Notes: generated by a model not told the origin, from the sequence alone. Positions 26,070-34,975 are shown, numbered from the stretch's first letter. The stretch is 64,000 bases of DNA from Bacillus sp. FJAT-42376 (GCF_003816055.1 NZ_CP033906.1:1426001-1490000); one strand, 5' to 3'. Numbers and translations are program-made.

Positions 26070-27536
26070 ATGCACCACAAATATGAGGATGACAGCCTGG
26101 CCCTTCATACGGACCTTTATCAAATAAATATGGCGGAAACCTATTGGGAAGACGGGGTTCATAACAACAACGCGGTGTTTGAACTGTTTTTCCGGAAGCT
26201 GCCGTTTGGCAATGGATACGCGGTTTTCGCAGGATTGGAACGAATCATTCAGTATTTGGAGGAATTCCATTTTTCCGAAAGTGATTTGGCCTTTTTAAAG
26301 GAGCTTGGCTATCAGGATGATTTCCTTGCCTATTTAAAGGATATGCGCTTTACCGGTTCCGTCCGTTCGATGGAAGAAGGGGAGCTTGTATTCGGCGGAG
26401 AGCCGATGGTCCGAATCGAAGCTCCGCTTGCAGAAGCCCAGCTGATTGAAACGGCTCTGCTTAATATTGTGAACTTCCAGACCCTGATTGCGACGAAAGC
26501 ATGCAGAATTAAGCAGGCAGTCGGAGATCAGACGGTCATGGAATTCGGTTCAAGGCGGGCGCATGAGCTTGATGCAGCCGTGTGGGGAACAAGAGCGGCA
26601 TTTATCGGCGGCCTGGAAGCAACATCTAACGTGCGGGCAGCGAAGCTTTTCGGTATTCCGGCTGCCGGTACCCATGCCCATGCCCTTGTTCAGGCATATC
26701 GCGATGAGTATACAGCCTTCCATAAATACGCACGCCGCCATAAAGATTGTGTCTTTTTGGTGGATACGTACGATACACTGAAGTCCGGTGTGCCGAATGC
26801 GATAAAAGTCGCTCAGGAGCTGGGGGACAAAATTAATTTTGTTGGAATCCGGCTTGATAGCGGCGATATGGCGTACTTATCGAAAAAAGCGAGAAAAATG
26901 CTGGATGAAGCGGGGTTCACGGAAACGCATATCATCGCCTCCAACGATCTGGATGAGGACACCATTATGAACCTGAAATCCCAGGGGGCAAAGATCGATA
27001 CATGGGGAATCGGGACGAAGCTGATTACCGCTTACGATCAGCCAGCCCTTGGCGCGGTGTATAAACTCGTCAGCATTGAGGGCGGGGATGGACGGATGCA
27101 GGATACGATCAAAATCAGCGGCAACCCTGAAAAGGTGACGACTCCGGGCATGAAAAGGATCTACCGGATCATTAACACAAACAATCATAAGTCCGAAGGC
27201 GATTATATTGCGCTTGAAGAGGAAAACCCGAACGAGGAAGAACGGCTGAAGATGTTCCACCCGGTTCATACGTATATCAGCAAATTTGTCACAGACTTTG
27301 AAGCGCGCGATCTTCACAAGGACATCTTTGAAAACGGGAAACTCATTTACGATCTGCCTTCCATCCAGGAAATTCAGGGGAAAGTGAAGACAAATCTTGA
27401 GGAGCTTTGGGATGAGTACAGAAGGAAGCTCAATCCGGAGGACTACCCGGTAGACTTGAGTGAAAAATGCTGGGAAAACAAAATGCGAAACATTCGCGAA
27501 GTGAAGGAAAAGGTGGAAAAAATAAGAAAAGGGTGA
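26070..27536 (+). CDS. pncB: Nicotinate phosphoribosyltransferase
   Basis: 488 residues, the usual length of the Gram-positive enzyme. It joins nicotinate to PRPP to give nicotinate mononucleotide. Recognisable segments are LALHTDLYQINMAETYW at the N-terminus, MEFGSRRAHELDAAVWGTRA, GIPAAGTHAHALVQAY (active-site His region), IRLDSGDMAYLSKKAR and WGIGTKL. GGAGAGGAG precedes the ATG. It follows pncA by 23 bases and precedes the adenylyltransferase by 7. Confidence 0.95.
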   Translation: MHHKYEDDSLALHTDLYQINMAETYWEDGVHNNNAVFELFFRKLPFGNGYAVFAGLERIIQYLEEFHFSESDLAFLKELGYQDDFLAYLKDMRFTGSVRSMEEGELVFGGEPMVRIEAPLAEAQLIETALLNIVNFQTLIATKACRIKQAVGDQTVMEFGSRRAHELDAAVWGTRAAFIGGLEATSNVRAAKLFGIPAAGTHAHALVQAYRDEYTAFHKYARRHKDCVFLVDTYDTLKSGVPNAIKVAQELGDKINFVGIRLDSGDMAYLSKKARKMLDEAGFTETHIIASNDLDEDTIMNLKSQGAKIDTWGIGTKLITAYDQPALGAVYKLVSIEGGDGRMQDTIKISGNPEKVTTPGMKRIYRIINTNNHKSEGDYIALEEENPNEEERLKMFHPVHTYISKFVTDFEARDLHKDIFENGKLIYDLPSIQEIQGKVKTNLEELWDEYRRKLNPEDYPVDLSEKCWENKMRNIREVKEKVEKIRKG

Positions 27537-27543
27537 GAGACGG

Positions 27544-28158
27544 ATGGCGAAAATCGGGATATACGGCAGCTCCTTCGATCCGGTCACAAACGTTCACCTG
27601 TGGACAGCAAGCACGGTCGCCCATCGCTGCAAGCTGGACCGGGTCATTTTCCTTCCCTGTTCAAGCAAGCGAAAAGATAAAAGCCTGAATACGACCGATG
27701 AACACCGGATGGCGATGCTTGAGATGGCCCTGAATAACAATGATAAATTCATTCTCGATGACTACGAAATGAAGCAGGACAGCTGGAATGTGTACACGTA
27801 TCACACGATGCAGCATTTCCATTCCGTTTTCCCGGGCGATGAAGTATCGTTTATCATGGGAGCGGATCTTCTTGTCGATATTGCCGAAGGGAAATGGAAG
27901 TATTCCGATGAGCTGATTGCCAATAATAAGTTTATCGTCATGGCCAGGAATGGTATAGATATGTTAAAGACCATATCCCGTTCGCCCTTTTTGCGCAATT
28001 ACGATGACGGCACAAGGTTCCATTTGATTGATAAGGGACTCGCGATGGAAATCAGCAGCACATATATCCGCGAGGAGCTGGCAAAAGGCGGGGAACCGCG
28101 CTACCTGCTTCCCGATGCCTGCTATGATTATGTGAAAAAGCACGGCCTGTATCAATAA
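27544..28158 (+). CDS. Nicotinate-nucleotide adenylyltransferase, NadD-type (salvage paralogue)
   Basis: 204 residues, nucleotidyltransferase alpha/beta fold. The first motif reads GSSFDPVTNVHL, where NadD normally has GxFDPxHxGHL, so the second His of the motif is shifted. The C-terminal motif EISSTYIREELAKG is the usual ISST-x-IR. It turns nicotinate mononucleotide into deamido-NAD. Bacilli have a housekeeping nadD elsewhere (yqeJ in B. subtilis), so this is probably a dedicated salvage copy. It could also be a NadM- or NadR-like specialisation. GAGAGACGG precedes the ATG. Confidence 0.82.
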   Translation: MAKIGIYGSSFDPVTNVHLWTASTVAHRCKLDRVIFLPCSSKRKDKSLNTTDEHRMAMLEMALNNNDKFILDDYEMKQDSWNVYTYHTMQHFHSVFPGDEVSFIMGADLLVDIAEGKWKYSDELIANNKFIVMARNGIDMLKTISRSPFLRNYDDGTRFHLIDKGLAMEISSTYIREELAKGGEPRYLLPDACYDYVKKHGLYQ

Positions 28159-28182
28159 GCAATCTTAGAGGAGGACTTTATT

Positions 28183-29001
28183 GTGAGTATGCAAAAGCAG
28201 ATTATGAAGGACTTAAACGTTCAGCCTGAAATCAATCCGGCAGAGGAAATCCGGAAACGGGTCGATTTCCTGAAAGACTATGTGAAAAAAACAAAGACAA
28301 AAGGATTCGTTCTCGGAATCAGTCTTGGCCAGGACTCCACGCTTGCAGGCAAGCTGAATCAAATGGCAGTGGAAGAGCTTCGCCAGGAAGGCTATGACGC
28401 GAAGTTCCTGGCCGTTCGTCTGCCATACAATGTTCAGCATGACGAACATGACGCAGAGCTTGTATTTGATTTCATGAAGCCGGACAAAATCGTGACGTAT
28501 AACATCGCCGCTGCGGTGGACGGTTTCACCGCTACATACAACGAATCCGATGAGGTGAAGCTCGCGGATTACCATAAAGGAAACGTTAAAGCACGGATCC
28601 GCATGACCGCACAATATGCGTTCGGCGGACAGCATGGTCTCCTTGTAACGGGAACAGACCACGCCGCTGAAGCCGTAACCGGATTCTTCACGAAATACGG
28701 AGACGGCGGAGCAGATATCCTGCCGCTTACCGGCTTAACAAAAAGACAGGGGAAAGCTCTTCTAAAAGAGCTTGGCTGCCCGGAAAGCCTGTACATGAAA
28801 GCTCCAACGGCCGACCTGCTCGATGAAAAGCCGCAGCAGGCCGATGAAACCGAGCTTGGCATTACGTATGATGAATTGGACGACTACCTGGAAGGCAAAG
28901 AAGTATCAAGTGAAGTGGCTGAAAAGATTGAAAAGCGCTATATGATTACAGAGCATAAGCGCCAGCTGCCGGCTACGATGTTTGATGGATGGTGGAAGTA
29001 A
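28183..29001 (+). CDS. nadE: NH3-dependent NAD synthetase
   Basis: 272 residues, the length of B. subtilis NadE. It amidates deamido-NAD to NAD using ATP and ammonia. Seen are [17 protein letters not shown] (pyrophosphatase loop), [40 protein letters not shown] and [19 protein letters not shown]. The loop has Leu where the family has SGGxDS. GTG start with GAGGAGG upstream. Last gene of the NAD operon; no glutaminase domain is present. Confidence 0.94.
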   Translation: MSMQKQIMKDLNVQPEINPAEEIRKRVDFLKDYVKKTKTKGFVLGISLGQDSTLAGKLNQMAVEELRQEGYDAKFLAVRLPYNVQHDEHDAELVFDFMKPDKIVTYNIAAAVDGFTATYNESDEVKLADYHKGNVKARIRMTAQYAFGGQHGLLVTGTDHAAEAVTGFFTKYGDGGADILPLTGLTKRQGKALLKELGCPESLYMKAPTADLLDEKPQQADETELGITYDELDDYLEGKEVSSEVAEKIEKRYMITEHKRQLPATMFDGWWK

Positions 29002-29037
29002 GGGAAGAAGACCGGGTAGACTAGCTAGATAATTAAA

Positions 29038-29386
29038 GAGGTTGGGACAAAACTAAAATTTTTGTCCTAAAGCCGAATAGTCTTTTGAAGAGGCTATGTT
29101 AAAGAAAGTTGTTGATTTTTCACACCTGTTGATTGGAGCGGAAGGCGTGAGACTCCTGCGGGAGCAGCGGGACAGGTGAGACCCCGCAGTGGCGAAGCCA
29201 GGAGGAGGCTCACCGCCCGCCCCGCGGAAAGCGAACGCCTGAAGCGGAAATCAACAGCCAAGTTTAACAGCGCTTTTGAAGAAAGCATGAAAAACAATAA
29301 AACCGAACGATTACGAACCTCTATACCAGAGATTCAGATAATCGTTCGGTTTTTTAATTAGCCGAAAACCTTTTGTCCCAGTCTCT
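29038..29386. repeat. 350-bp composite repeat (family B), copy 1, with nested family A element
   Basis: The outer ends are inverted: GAGGTTGGGACAAAA at the left and TTTTGTCCCAGTCTC at the right. Inside are a family A element (about 29092-29274) and a long hairpin CCGAACGATTA / TAATCGTTCGG (about 29301-29350) followed by six T that could terminate transcription of the NAD operon. A second copy, nearly identical and in the same orientation, lies at 30402-30757. Confidence 0.85.
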
Positions 29387-29400
29387 TTTTTGTTATTGGT

Positions 29401-29525
29401 CTGTTAAGGCGTGCTGTTGATTTTTGACACCTGTTGATTGGAGCGGAAGCGTGAGACTCCAGCGGGCTTACCGCCCGCCCAAGGATGAGCAAGCAGCCTG
29501 AAGCGGAAATCAGCAAAACAAATGT
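29401..29525. repeat. Family A repeat, degenerate copy
   Basis: It shares CACCTGTTGATTGGAGCGGA, GTGAGACTCC, CCGCCCGCCC and CTGAAGCGGAAATCAGC with the full copies but lacks the middle block. It starts only about 15 bases after composite copy 1 ends. Confidence 0.7.
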
Positions 29526-29688
29526 TAGATGAAAAGGAAGAAAAGCTTTAAATCGGACTTACTGGACAGCCCGATTTATTTGAAAAGGAAATCCTCTACA
29601 ATAATAATTTAATAATAAATAGTAAATATTTATTGATAAACAATAAATATTGGTTTAAAATTAACAAAAAATGGAGGTGGATATTGGA

Positions 29689-30165
29689 ATGAAACAAAAT
29701 AAAATTACTTTTTTGAAAATAACTATTTTTATCACTGGGCTCATTGTACTGTCGTTAAGTATATTTTTATTGCCAAACTTGGCAGGAGATACAGCAGTGA
29801 CGTACCCGGAGTTTGCTTATTTGGAAATCCCAGTTCTGTTGGGGATATATGTAACAGCCATACCATTTTTTCTGGCTTTATACGAAGCGTTAAAAATTTT
29901 AAATCATATACAACGAAAGAATGCCTTTTCTAATTTGTCTGTAATTTCTCTAGGATATATAAAGAACTGTGCATTAACCATTTTCGTCTTATATGTAATA
30001 GGGATGATTTCGCTTGCTGTGCTAAATGCTTTACACCCTGGAGTTGCCATTATGGGTATGGTGATTGTTTTTGCAACTCTTGTTATTGCGGTATTTGCTG
30101 CTATTCTTCAGGAACTCTTAAGAAATGCAATTGAATTAAAATCCGAAAATGATTTAACCGTTTGA
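29689..30165 (+). CDS. DUF2975 family membrane protein
   Basis: 158 residues with four predicted membrane segments and the layout of DUF2975 (…EIPVLLGIYVTAIPFFLALY, then an ILNHIQRKNAFS loop). GGAGGTGG lies eight bases before the ATG at 29689. It is followed after nine bases by a small HTH gene, the typical DUF2975/YozG-like pair of Firmicutes. AT-rich sequence and flanking composite repeats suggest acquisition. The biological role is unknown. Confidence 0.8.
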   Translation: MKQNKITFLKITIFITGLIVLSLSIFLLPNLAGDTAVTYPEFAYLEIPVLLGIYVTAIPFFLALYEALKILNHIQRKNAFSNLSVISLGYIKNCALTIFVLYVIGMISLAVLNALHPGVAIMGMVIVFATLVIAVFAAILQELLRNAIELKSENDLTV

Positions 30166-30174
30166 GGTGGTAAA

Positions 30175-30384
30175 ATGGCAATAATCATAAATATTGATGT
30201 CATGCTTGCTAAAAGAAAAATGAGTGTAACAGAACTTACAGAGAAAGTAGGCATCACAATGTCTAATCTTTCTATATTGAAAAACGGAAAAGCAAAAGCG
30301 ATTAGGTTCTCCACTTTAGAAGCAATATGCAAGGCATTGGAGTGTCAACCTGGTGATATTCTTGAGTATAGAAGTGAAGATTGA
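30175..30384 (+). CDS. Small Cro/CI-type HTH regulator (YozG-like)
   Basis: 69 residues, a single XRE-type helix-turn-helix: MSVTELTEKVGITMSNLSIL followed by KAIRFSTLEAICKALECQPGDIL. GAGGTGG precedes the ATG. It forms a two-gene unit with the DUF2975 protein and probably regulates it. The unit lies between direct copies of a 350-bp repeat. Confidence 0.85.
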   Translation: MAIIINIDVMLAKRKMSVTELTEKVGITMSNLSILKNGKAKAIRFSTLEAICKALECQPGDILEYRSED

Positions 30385-30401
30385 ACATTTACAAAGGAAA
30401 A

Positions 30402-30757
30402 TGAGGTTGGGACATAACTAAAATTGTTGTCCTAGAGCCGAATATTTCTTTTGAGAAGGCTATGTTAAAGCATGTTGTTGATACTTAAGACCTGTTGATT
30501 GGAGCGGAAGGCGTGAGACTCCTGCGGGAGCAGCGGGACAGGTGAGACCCCGCAGTGGCGAAGCCAGGAGGAGGCTCACCGCCCGCCCCGCGGAAAGCGA
30601 ACGACTGCAGCGGAAATCAACAGCCAAGTCTAACAGCGCTTTTGAAGAAAGCATGAAAAACAATAAAACCGAACGATTACGAACCTCTATACCAGAGATT
30701 CAAATAATCGTTCGGTTTTTTTTTATAAGTCGGAAACCTTTTGTCCCAGCCTCATTT
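30402..30757. repeat. 350-bp composite repeat (family B), copy 2, with nested family A element
   Basis: It starts TGAGGTTGGGACATAAC and ends TTTTGTCCCAGCCTCA. It contains a full family A element (about 30461-30642) and the CCGAACGATTA / TAATCGTTCGG hairpin with a T run, almost identical to copy 1. The remaining ~110 bases before the next gene show no feature. Confidence 0.85.
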
Positions 30758-30868
30758 TTGTGTGAATTTAACTGCGAATTAGAATTTGAAATGCAAGCAT
30801 TTCATAATGAGATTTTAAATTTGGCATCTCAAAAGTAACCTTGTTACGGGTAGACCCGGCCTCTTTTT

Positions 30869-31762
30869 TTACGCAGATTCACCGATTGAAACGGCCGCTT
30901 TCTTTTTCCTGGTCGCCAGATAGACGCCGGCCAGAATGATAAACAGTCCCAAAACGGCGTGAGAGCTGATTTTCTCCTGCAGCAGGAAGGATCCCCACAG
31001 CAGGGCGGTGACTGGAATAAGGAAGGTAACCGAAACGGCCATTTCCGGTCCGCCCTCTTTTGTGATGTAATAAAAAAGAAGCTGGGCAATGCCTGATCCA
31101 AAACACCCGAGTCCGATAATCGCAAGGATCACTGGACCATTGGCGAGAGCCGAAAGTTCAATAGGCTGTGAGAAAAGCATGCCGATCAGTCCAACGATTG
31201 CACCGACCATCAGAGAGACAGCCGTCGTAAACAGTACTCCGCTGTTCCCGAGGTATTTTCTCGTCAGCTGGGCTGAAGTTCCATAGCACAGAGTGGCGAT
31301 CAGCATCGTGCCGACTCCCGTGAAATTTTCCTGAGCGAGCTTTACGACGTCAAAGTCGATGAAAATCAGGATTCCGATCAATCCCATAAACAGCCCGATC
31401 CACTGTCTTGCGGCCAGGGCAGCCGAGAAAAACAGGATACCGATCAGTCCGGTCCACAGCGGTGTGGTGGCATTCAGGATTGAAGCCGAGCTGCTCGAAA
31501 TGACCGTTTCACTGAGCGCGATTAAGCCCCATGGCAGCCCGGTGTTCAGGACGCCAATGACCAGGAGCGGGATCCAGGGAATCTTGCGCGGAATGGCTTT
31601 TCTTTTTGCAAGTAAAAGGGGCAGGAGCAATAAAGCCCCGGCTGCACACCTCAAAAAGACCGTCCCCCACATGCCGGCGGGGCCGACGAGTACCTTAATA
31701 AACACAAAGGAAAGCCCCCAAATAAGACTGAGGCCTCCAAGAGCAGCATATACACGAATCAT
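30869..31762 (-). CDS. EamA/DMT family permease
   Basis: 297 residues with ten predicted membrane segments arranged as two EamA repeats (GLSLIWGLSFVFIKV in the first; GTMLIATLCYGTSAQLTRKY opening the second). Members export metabolites or amino acids. The start overlaps the end of adaA as ATGA, so the two are co-transcribed and translationally coupled. Confidence 0.9.
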   Translation of the reverse strand: MIRVYAALGGLSLIWGLSFVFIKVLVGPAGMWGTVFLRCAAGALLLLPLLLAKRKAIPRKIPWIPLLVIGVLNTGLPWGLIALSETVISSSSASILNATTPLWTGLIGILFFSAALAARQWIGLFMGLIGILIFIDFDVVKLAQENFTGVGTMLIATLCYGTSAQLTRKYLGNSGVLFTTAVSLMVGAIVGLIGMLFSQPIELSALANGPVILAIIGLGCFGSGIAQLLFYYITKEGGPEMAVSVTFLIPVTALLWGSFLLQEKISSHAVLGLFIILAGVYLATRKKKAAVSIGESA

Positions 31763-32307
31763 GTAAGCACCTTCTGTCTGAAATGGGATGGAGATTCACC
31801 GGTCAGCCGCTTGAACACCCGTGAAAAATGGGAGGGCTTTTTGAAACCGGTCAGGCTGGCGATTTCCGCAATCGAATAGGCTCCTTCCTTCATCATGGCT
31901 TGAGCCGCTTTAATGCGGACTTCCGCTGCATATTGAGCAGGGGATTTCCCTTCAATCTCTTTAAACGTTTTCTGAAAATAATAGGGGCTGATATAGAGTG
32001 CATCGGCTATGGTCTGAAGAGTCAGATCTTCTCGGTAATTCTCTTCAATCCATCTTTTGGCATTCCGTACAAGAAGCCTCTTAGGGTCAGGAAGTCCTTC
32101 CTCATCGGGCCGGCACCTCTTGCAGGGACGGTAGCCCTGGTGAAGGAAATATTCCGCAGAGCTGTTCACTTGAACATGTTGTCTCAGAGGAGTCCTTGAA
32201 CGGCAGGATGGCCTGCAGAATATGTTCGTTGTTTTCACTCCGTAGAAAAACCGTTCGTCAAAAGCTTTACTGCAGGATACGATGGCATCCCATTCGTGAT
32301 CGCGCAT
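31759..32307 (-). CDS. adaA: AdaA-like methylphosphotriester-DNA methyltransferase and AraC regulator
   Basis: 182 residues. The N-terminal Ada zinc domain has Cys31, Cys35, Cys62 and Cys65 (FCRPSC and PCKRC). In the family, the first Cys accepts a methyl group from DNA phosphotriesters and switches the protein into an activator. The C-terminal half is an AraC double helix-turn-helix (TIADALYISPYYFQKTFK and EIASLTGFKKPSHFSRVFKR). In B. subtilis adaA is followed by adaB; here a DMT permease follows instead. Confidence 0.9.
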   Translation of the reverse strand: MRDHEWDAIVSCSKAFDERFFYGVKTTNIFCRPSCRSRTPLRQHVQVNSSAEYFLHQGYRPCKRCRPDEEGLPDPKRLLVRNAKRWIEENYREDLTLQTIADALYISPYYFQKTFKEIEGKSPAQYAAEVRIKAAQAMMKEGAYSIAEIASLTGFKKPSHFSRVFKRLTGESPSHFRQKVLT

Positions 32308-32402
32308 GGCCGCTCACCTCCGTTTGTAACAAGTTTAACATCTTTCAGCAGATGAAAACGGGTGGCGGAAAGGAACAGCAATAATCGATAAGCGGTAGCC
32401 TG

Positions 32403-33653
32403 TTAAGCCGCCTGGGGAATAAGAATGATAAATTCGGTCCCTTTATCCTTTTCGCTTTTCACCAGAATCTTCCCCTGAAAAGACCGGACAATTTGAAAAC
32501 TTACCATCATTCCCAAGCCTGTTCCGGTTTCCTTTAAGGAATAAAATGGAGACCCGAGCCGCTCCAGCTGAGTTTCGGTCATCCCAATTCCCTCATCCTT
32601 AATCGTGATTCTTACATATCCATCTTCAGTTGGCTCGCATGTTATCCAGACGATTCCTCCATCCGGCATAGACTCGATTGCATTTTTAAAAATATTAATC
32701 AGTGACTGGTTCAGTTTTTGCCGATTAGCATAAATCCAGCAGCTCTCGCGAATATCCGTTTTCAATTCAACATGATGGTTCAAGGAGTAACTCTGAAGGA
32801 TGCTGACTGCCCGAAGCAGCTGATCACCAGCATGAATTCGTTCATCATTATGGACGGCCGGTTTGCCGAAAGAGAGGAAATCATGGATAATTTCATTTGC
32901 CCGATCCAATTCTTCAATCGATAGCTGAAGATATTCCTTCTTTTTGTCCGGCAAGTCCGGATCGTCCAGCAGCTGGAGAAAGCCTCTGGTTACTTGCATC
33001 GGATTTCTGATTTCATGGGCAAACACACTTGCCAGCTCGCCGATGACCCGGAATTTTTCTGAGTTTTGCATGTCTGATCTCAGCTGGTGAATTTCTTTAA
33101 TGGTTTCATTTAACGTCGTACAGAACCAAGTAACAGCCAATACAAAGACCAGATGAATCATCTGTATTTTAAGGTTATCGATGGAAAAACCTTTAAACCA
33201 TCCGAAAATAGAAATACCTGTCAATAGATAGAAAAAAGAAAGGCCGACAGCCATTTTAACCCGTTTATCTTTATTCGAACGAATGAAGGCTTTTTGAAAA
33301 TACAGGAGAACAGGAAGGGAGATGGATAAGACAAGAACCGTCGTATAAAATCCCGTACTGATTCCAAGATAAAGCCGGTAAAGGACGATTAGGGCTGACA
33401 GAAAGATGCCCGGCCAAAAACCGCCATACAAAATGCCAAAAAGAAGTGGAATAATTCTCAAATCCAGACGGGCATTATGGCCGAAACTAACTGGGAAGGA
33501 CATACAAAACAATATCGAAATCCCCCATAGAACAGACATGAAGACCTTTCTATTTTTATGACTCTTTATCTTCTCCGTGATAAAAGTAAAGTAAATAAAA
33601 ATGGGTATGGCCATCAGTGCGAGCTGCAGCAAAAAATCCTTAATTATACTCAT
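32403..33653 (-). CDS. Membrane sensor histidine kinase (KinB-like, 5TMR-LYT sensor)
   Basis: 416 residues. The first ~180 hold about six membrane segments, including a LytS-like sensor stretch (DLRIIPLLFGILYGGFWPG). The kinase core has the phospho-accepting His213 in FAHEIRNPMQ, the N box NIFKNAIESMPDGG, G1 DEGIGM and G2 GTGLGM. No response regulator gene is adjacent. The size, membrane layout and orphan status resemble the sporulation kinase KinB, which feeds the Spo0F phosphorelay; this is inference from architecture. Confidence 0.87.
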   Translation of the reverse strand: MSIIKDFLLQLALMAIPIFIYFTFITEKIKSHKNRKVFMSVLWGISILFCMSFPVSFGHNARLDLRIIPLLFGILYGGFWPGIFLSALIVLYRLYLGISTGFYTTVLVLSISLPVLLYFQKAFIRSNKDKRVKMAVGLSFFYLLTGISIFGWFKGFSIDNLKIQMIHLVFVLAVTWFCTTLNETIKEIHQLRSDMQNSEKFRVIGELASVFAHEIRNPMQVTRGFLQLLDDPDLPDKKKEYLQLSIEELDRANEIIHDFLSFGKPAVHNDERIHAGDQLLRAVSILQSYSLNHHVELKTDIRESCWIYANRQKLNQSLINIFKNAIESMPDGGIVWITCEPTEDGYVRITIKDEGIGMTETQLERLGSPFYSLKETGTGLGMMVSFQIVRSFQGKILVKSEKDKGTEFIILIPQAA

Positions 33654-33837
33654 CTTGGCTACCTTTCCTGTTCCGTTCTACAGCTGGATTCTTACATTCA
33701 GCTCAGTCTTTTTCCTTATAAGAAAAATTGAATTATAGTAGCTATTATACTTTAAAATTATCAGAATTTGTCGACGATTTAATCGGCCAGGCCATTTTCT
33801 TTCCCGGCAGGTCCATTCACATCGCTCAGAATCACTA

Positions 33838-33846
33838 CATATAGTA
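33838..33846 (+). promoter_or_regulatory. Candidate mother-cell (sigma-K/sigma-E) -10 element
   Basis: CATATAGTA fits the sigma-K -10 pattern CATAnnnTA. A CAC lies about 17 bases upstream at the -35 place. It lies 37 bases before the first GerP-like gene. A single-site match is weak evidence on its own. Confidence 0.4.
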
Positions 33847-33882
33847 AGGTAAATTTGCATGAGAGAAACGGAGGATGGGATG

Positions 33883-34125
33883 ATGCCGGTTTCCGTCGTT
33901 TTTAATCAGATTAATGTGATTAGCATGTCTGCTAATTGCATCATTTCTTCTGGACAGAACAGCCAGTCGGACTGGAATGCCCAAGGGAAATTTAATTCGG
34001 GCAATGGCAACTACGTAAACTCAGCAACGATTGGATGCACGAATATTATCAATGATCAAGATCTGTTTGATATGGCGATTTCCCAGCCGGAAAATATAAA
34101 TCCGCAGCCGACTACTCAGTTCTAA
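33883..34125 (+). CDS. GerPA/GerPF-like spore protein (1)
   Basis: 80 residues from ATG 33883 (GGAGG eight bases upstream; ATG 33880 also possible). It shows the GerPA/GerPF layout: a beta strand (VVFNQINVISMSANCIISSG), a Ser/Asn/Lys region, a small-residue turn, FNSGNGNYVN, and an Asn/Asp tail. GerP proteins help germinants pass the spore coat. Together with three neighbours of similar size it forms a paralogue cluster distinct from a normal gerPA-gerPF operon. Confidence 0.65.
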   Translation: MPVSVVFNQINVISMSANCIISSGQNSQSDWNAQGKFNSGNGNYVNSATIGCTNIINDQDLFDMAISQPENINPQPTTQF

Positions 34126-34132
34126 GAAAACG

Positions 34133-34384
34133 ATGAAAAGTCTGCACATTCAATTTTCCAATATAAATGTTTCGGCCATTTCGGGGAATTCCGGTATTTT
34201 TACCGGCTCAAACTATCAATATAACTGGACGGTCAACAAGAAAAGCAATGCGGGCTTCGGGAAAATGATTGGATATGACAATCTGTCCATGCAAAATGCG
34301 AATATTGTCCACGATAACGATGTAATGGATTCTGATTTTTCTCAAACAGAAGGGACCATTAACCAGCCGACTACGCAAAGCTGA
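34133..34384 (+). CDS. GerPA/GerPF-like spore protein (2)
   Basis: 83 residues. Alignment by eye to the preceding protein: IQFSNINVSAISGNSGIFTG, then YQYNWTVNKKSNAGFG, then an Asp/Asn-rich tail and the shared C-terminal motif NQPTTQ (NPQPTTQF in the first protein). That shared ending shows the two are tandem duplicates. The start lies seven bases after the previous stop with only a weak ribosome binding site, so translation is probably coupled. Confidence 0.65.
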   Translation: MKSLHIQFSNINVSAISGNSGIFTGSNYQYNWTVNKKSNAGFGKMIGYDNLSMQNANIVHDNDVMDSDFSQTEGTINQPTTQS

Positions 34385-34511
34385 AATGGAAAGCGCCATC
34401 TTCCGGGATGGTTTTCCTTTTGATTACACGCATACTTGGACAGGAAGGGATATATATATTTAATAATGAAGCTAAGGTTCTGTGGACAAGCAGAGGAAAG
34501 GGGCTTTTTCG

Positions 34512-34721
34512 ATGCCGAAGATCCATTTTCAATCGGTAAACGTGAAGCGGATTCAAAATAGCTCCGGGTTATTTTATGGAGAGAACATTCAATATAAATG
34601 GAAAAATAGATCAGGGGTTTATGAGGGGTTTGGAAGAGTAAGCGGGAATGGCAATAAGATTTATAACAATATCACAGTAGAAGAAACGCAGGAGAAAAAA
34701 GCGGATGAAGGTTCGAGCTAG
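34512..34721 (+). CDS. GerPA/GerPF-like spore protein (3)
   Basis: 69 residues from ATG 34512 with GAGGAAAGGGG upstream; the longer GTG frame from 34482 runs through this site. The pattern repeats: IHFQSVNVKRIQNSSGLFYG, then IQYKWKNRSGVYEGFG, then SGNGNKIYNNI. It ends inside the 3' end of the opposite-strand paralogue (overlap 4 bases). Confidence 0.65.
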   Translation: MPKIHFQSVNVKRIQNSSGLFYGENIQYKWKNRSGVYEGFGRVSGNGNKIYNNITVEETQEKKADEGSS

Positions 34722-34975
34722 CCTTTTTCTTTAGTGATTTGCTGAAACACCTTTTCCGGTGATTTTTTCCCATGATCGTGAAGAACAAGATGTGTGTTTT
34801 GAAAAACGGCATTATCATGTCCGGACACGGTGCCAAAGCCCGAATGATGGCTGTCAAGCGACGAGGTCCAGCTGATCTGCATGTTTTTTCCGATAAAGAC
34901 ACCGGCATTATCTGCCATTTCCAGCACGTTTAAATCTTTAAATATGATTTCAGGGGAAAGAAGGGAACGTTTCAT
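34718..34975 (-). CDS. GerPA/GerPF-like spore protein (4), opposite strand
   Basis: 85 residues from the ATG at 34975, preceded by GAGGGAGG. Same layout: EIIFKDLNVLEMADNAGVFIG, MQISWTSSLDSHHSGFG, SGHDNAVFQN. It converges on paralogue 3 and diverges from the fusion gene at 35067. A CATACGATA sequence (35020-35028 on the minus strand) fits a sigma-K/sigma-E -10 element about 45 bases before its start. Confidence 0.65.
   Translation of the reverse strand: MKRSLLSPEIIFKDLNVLEMADNAGVFIGKNMQISWTSSLDSHHSGFGTVSGHDNAVFQNTHLVLHDHGKKSPEKVFQQITKEKG

Noticed and set aside
26877..27587. Antisense ORF (236 aa) across the pncB 3' end
   Set aside because: Shadow of pncB; no ribosome binding site or family motif.
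29176..29361. ORFs within the composite repeats (also at 30542-30838)
   Set aside because: Reading frames through palindromic repeats, without start signals and interrupted in other copies.
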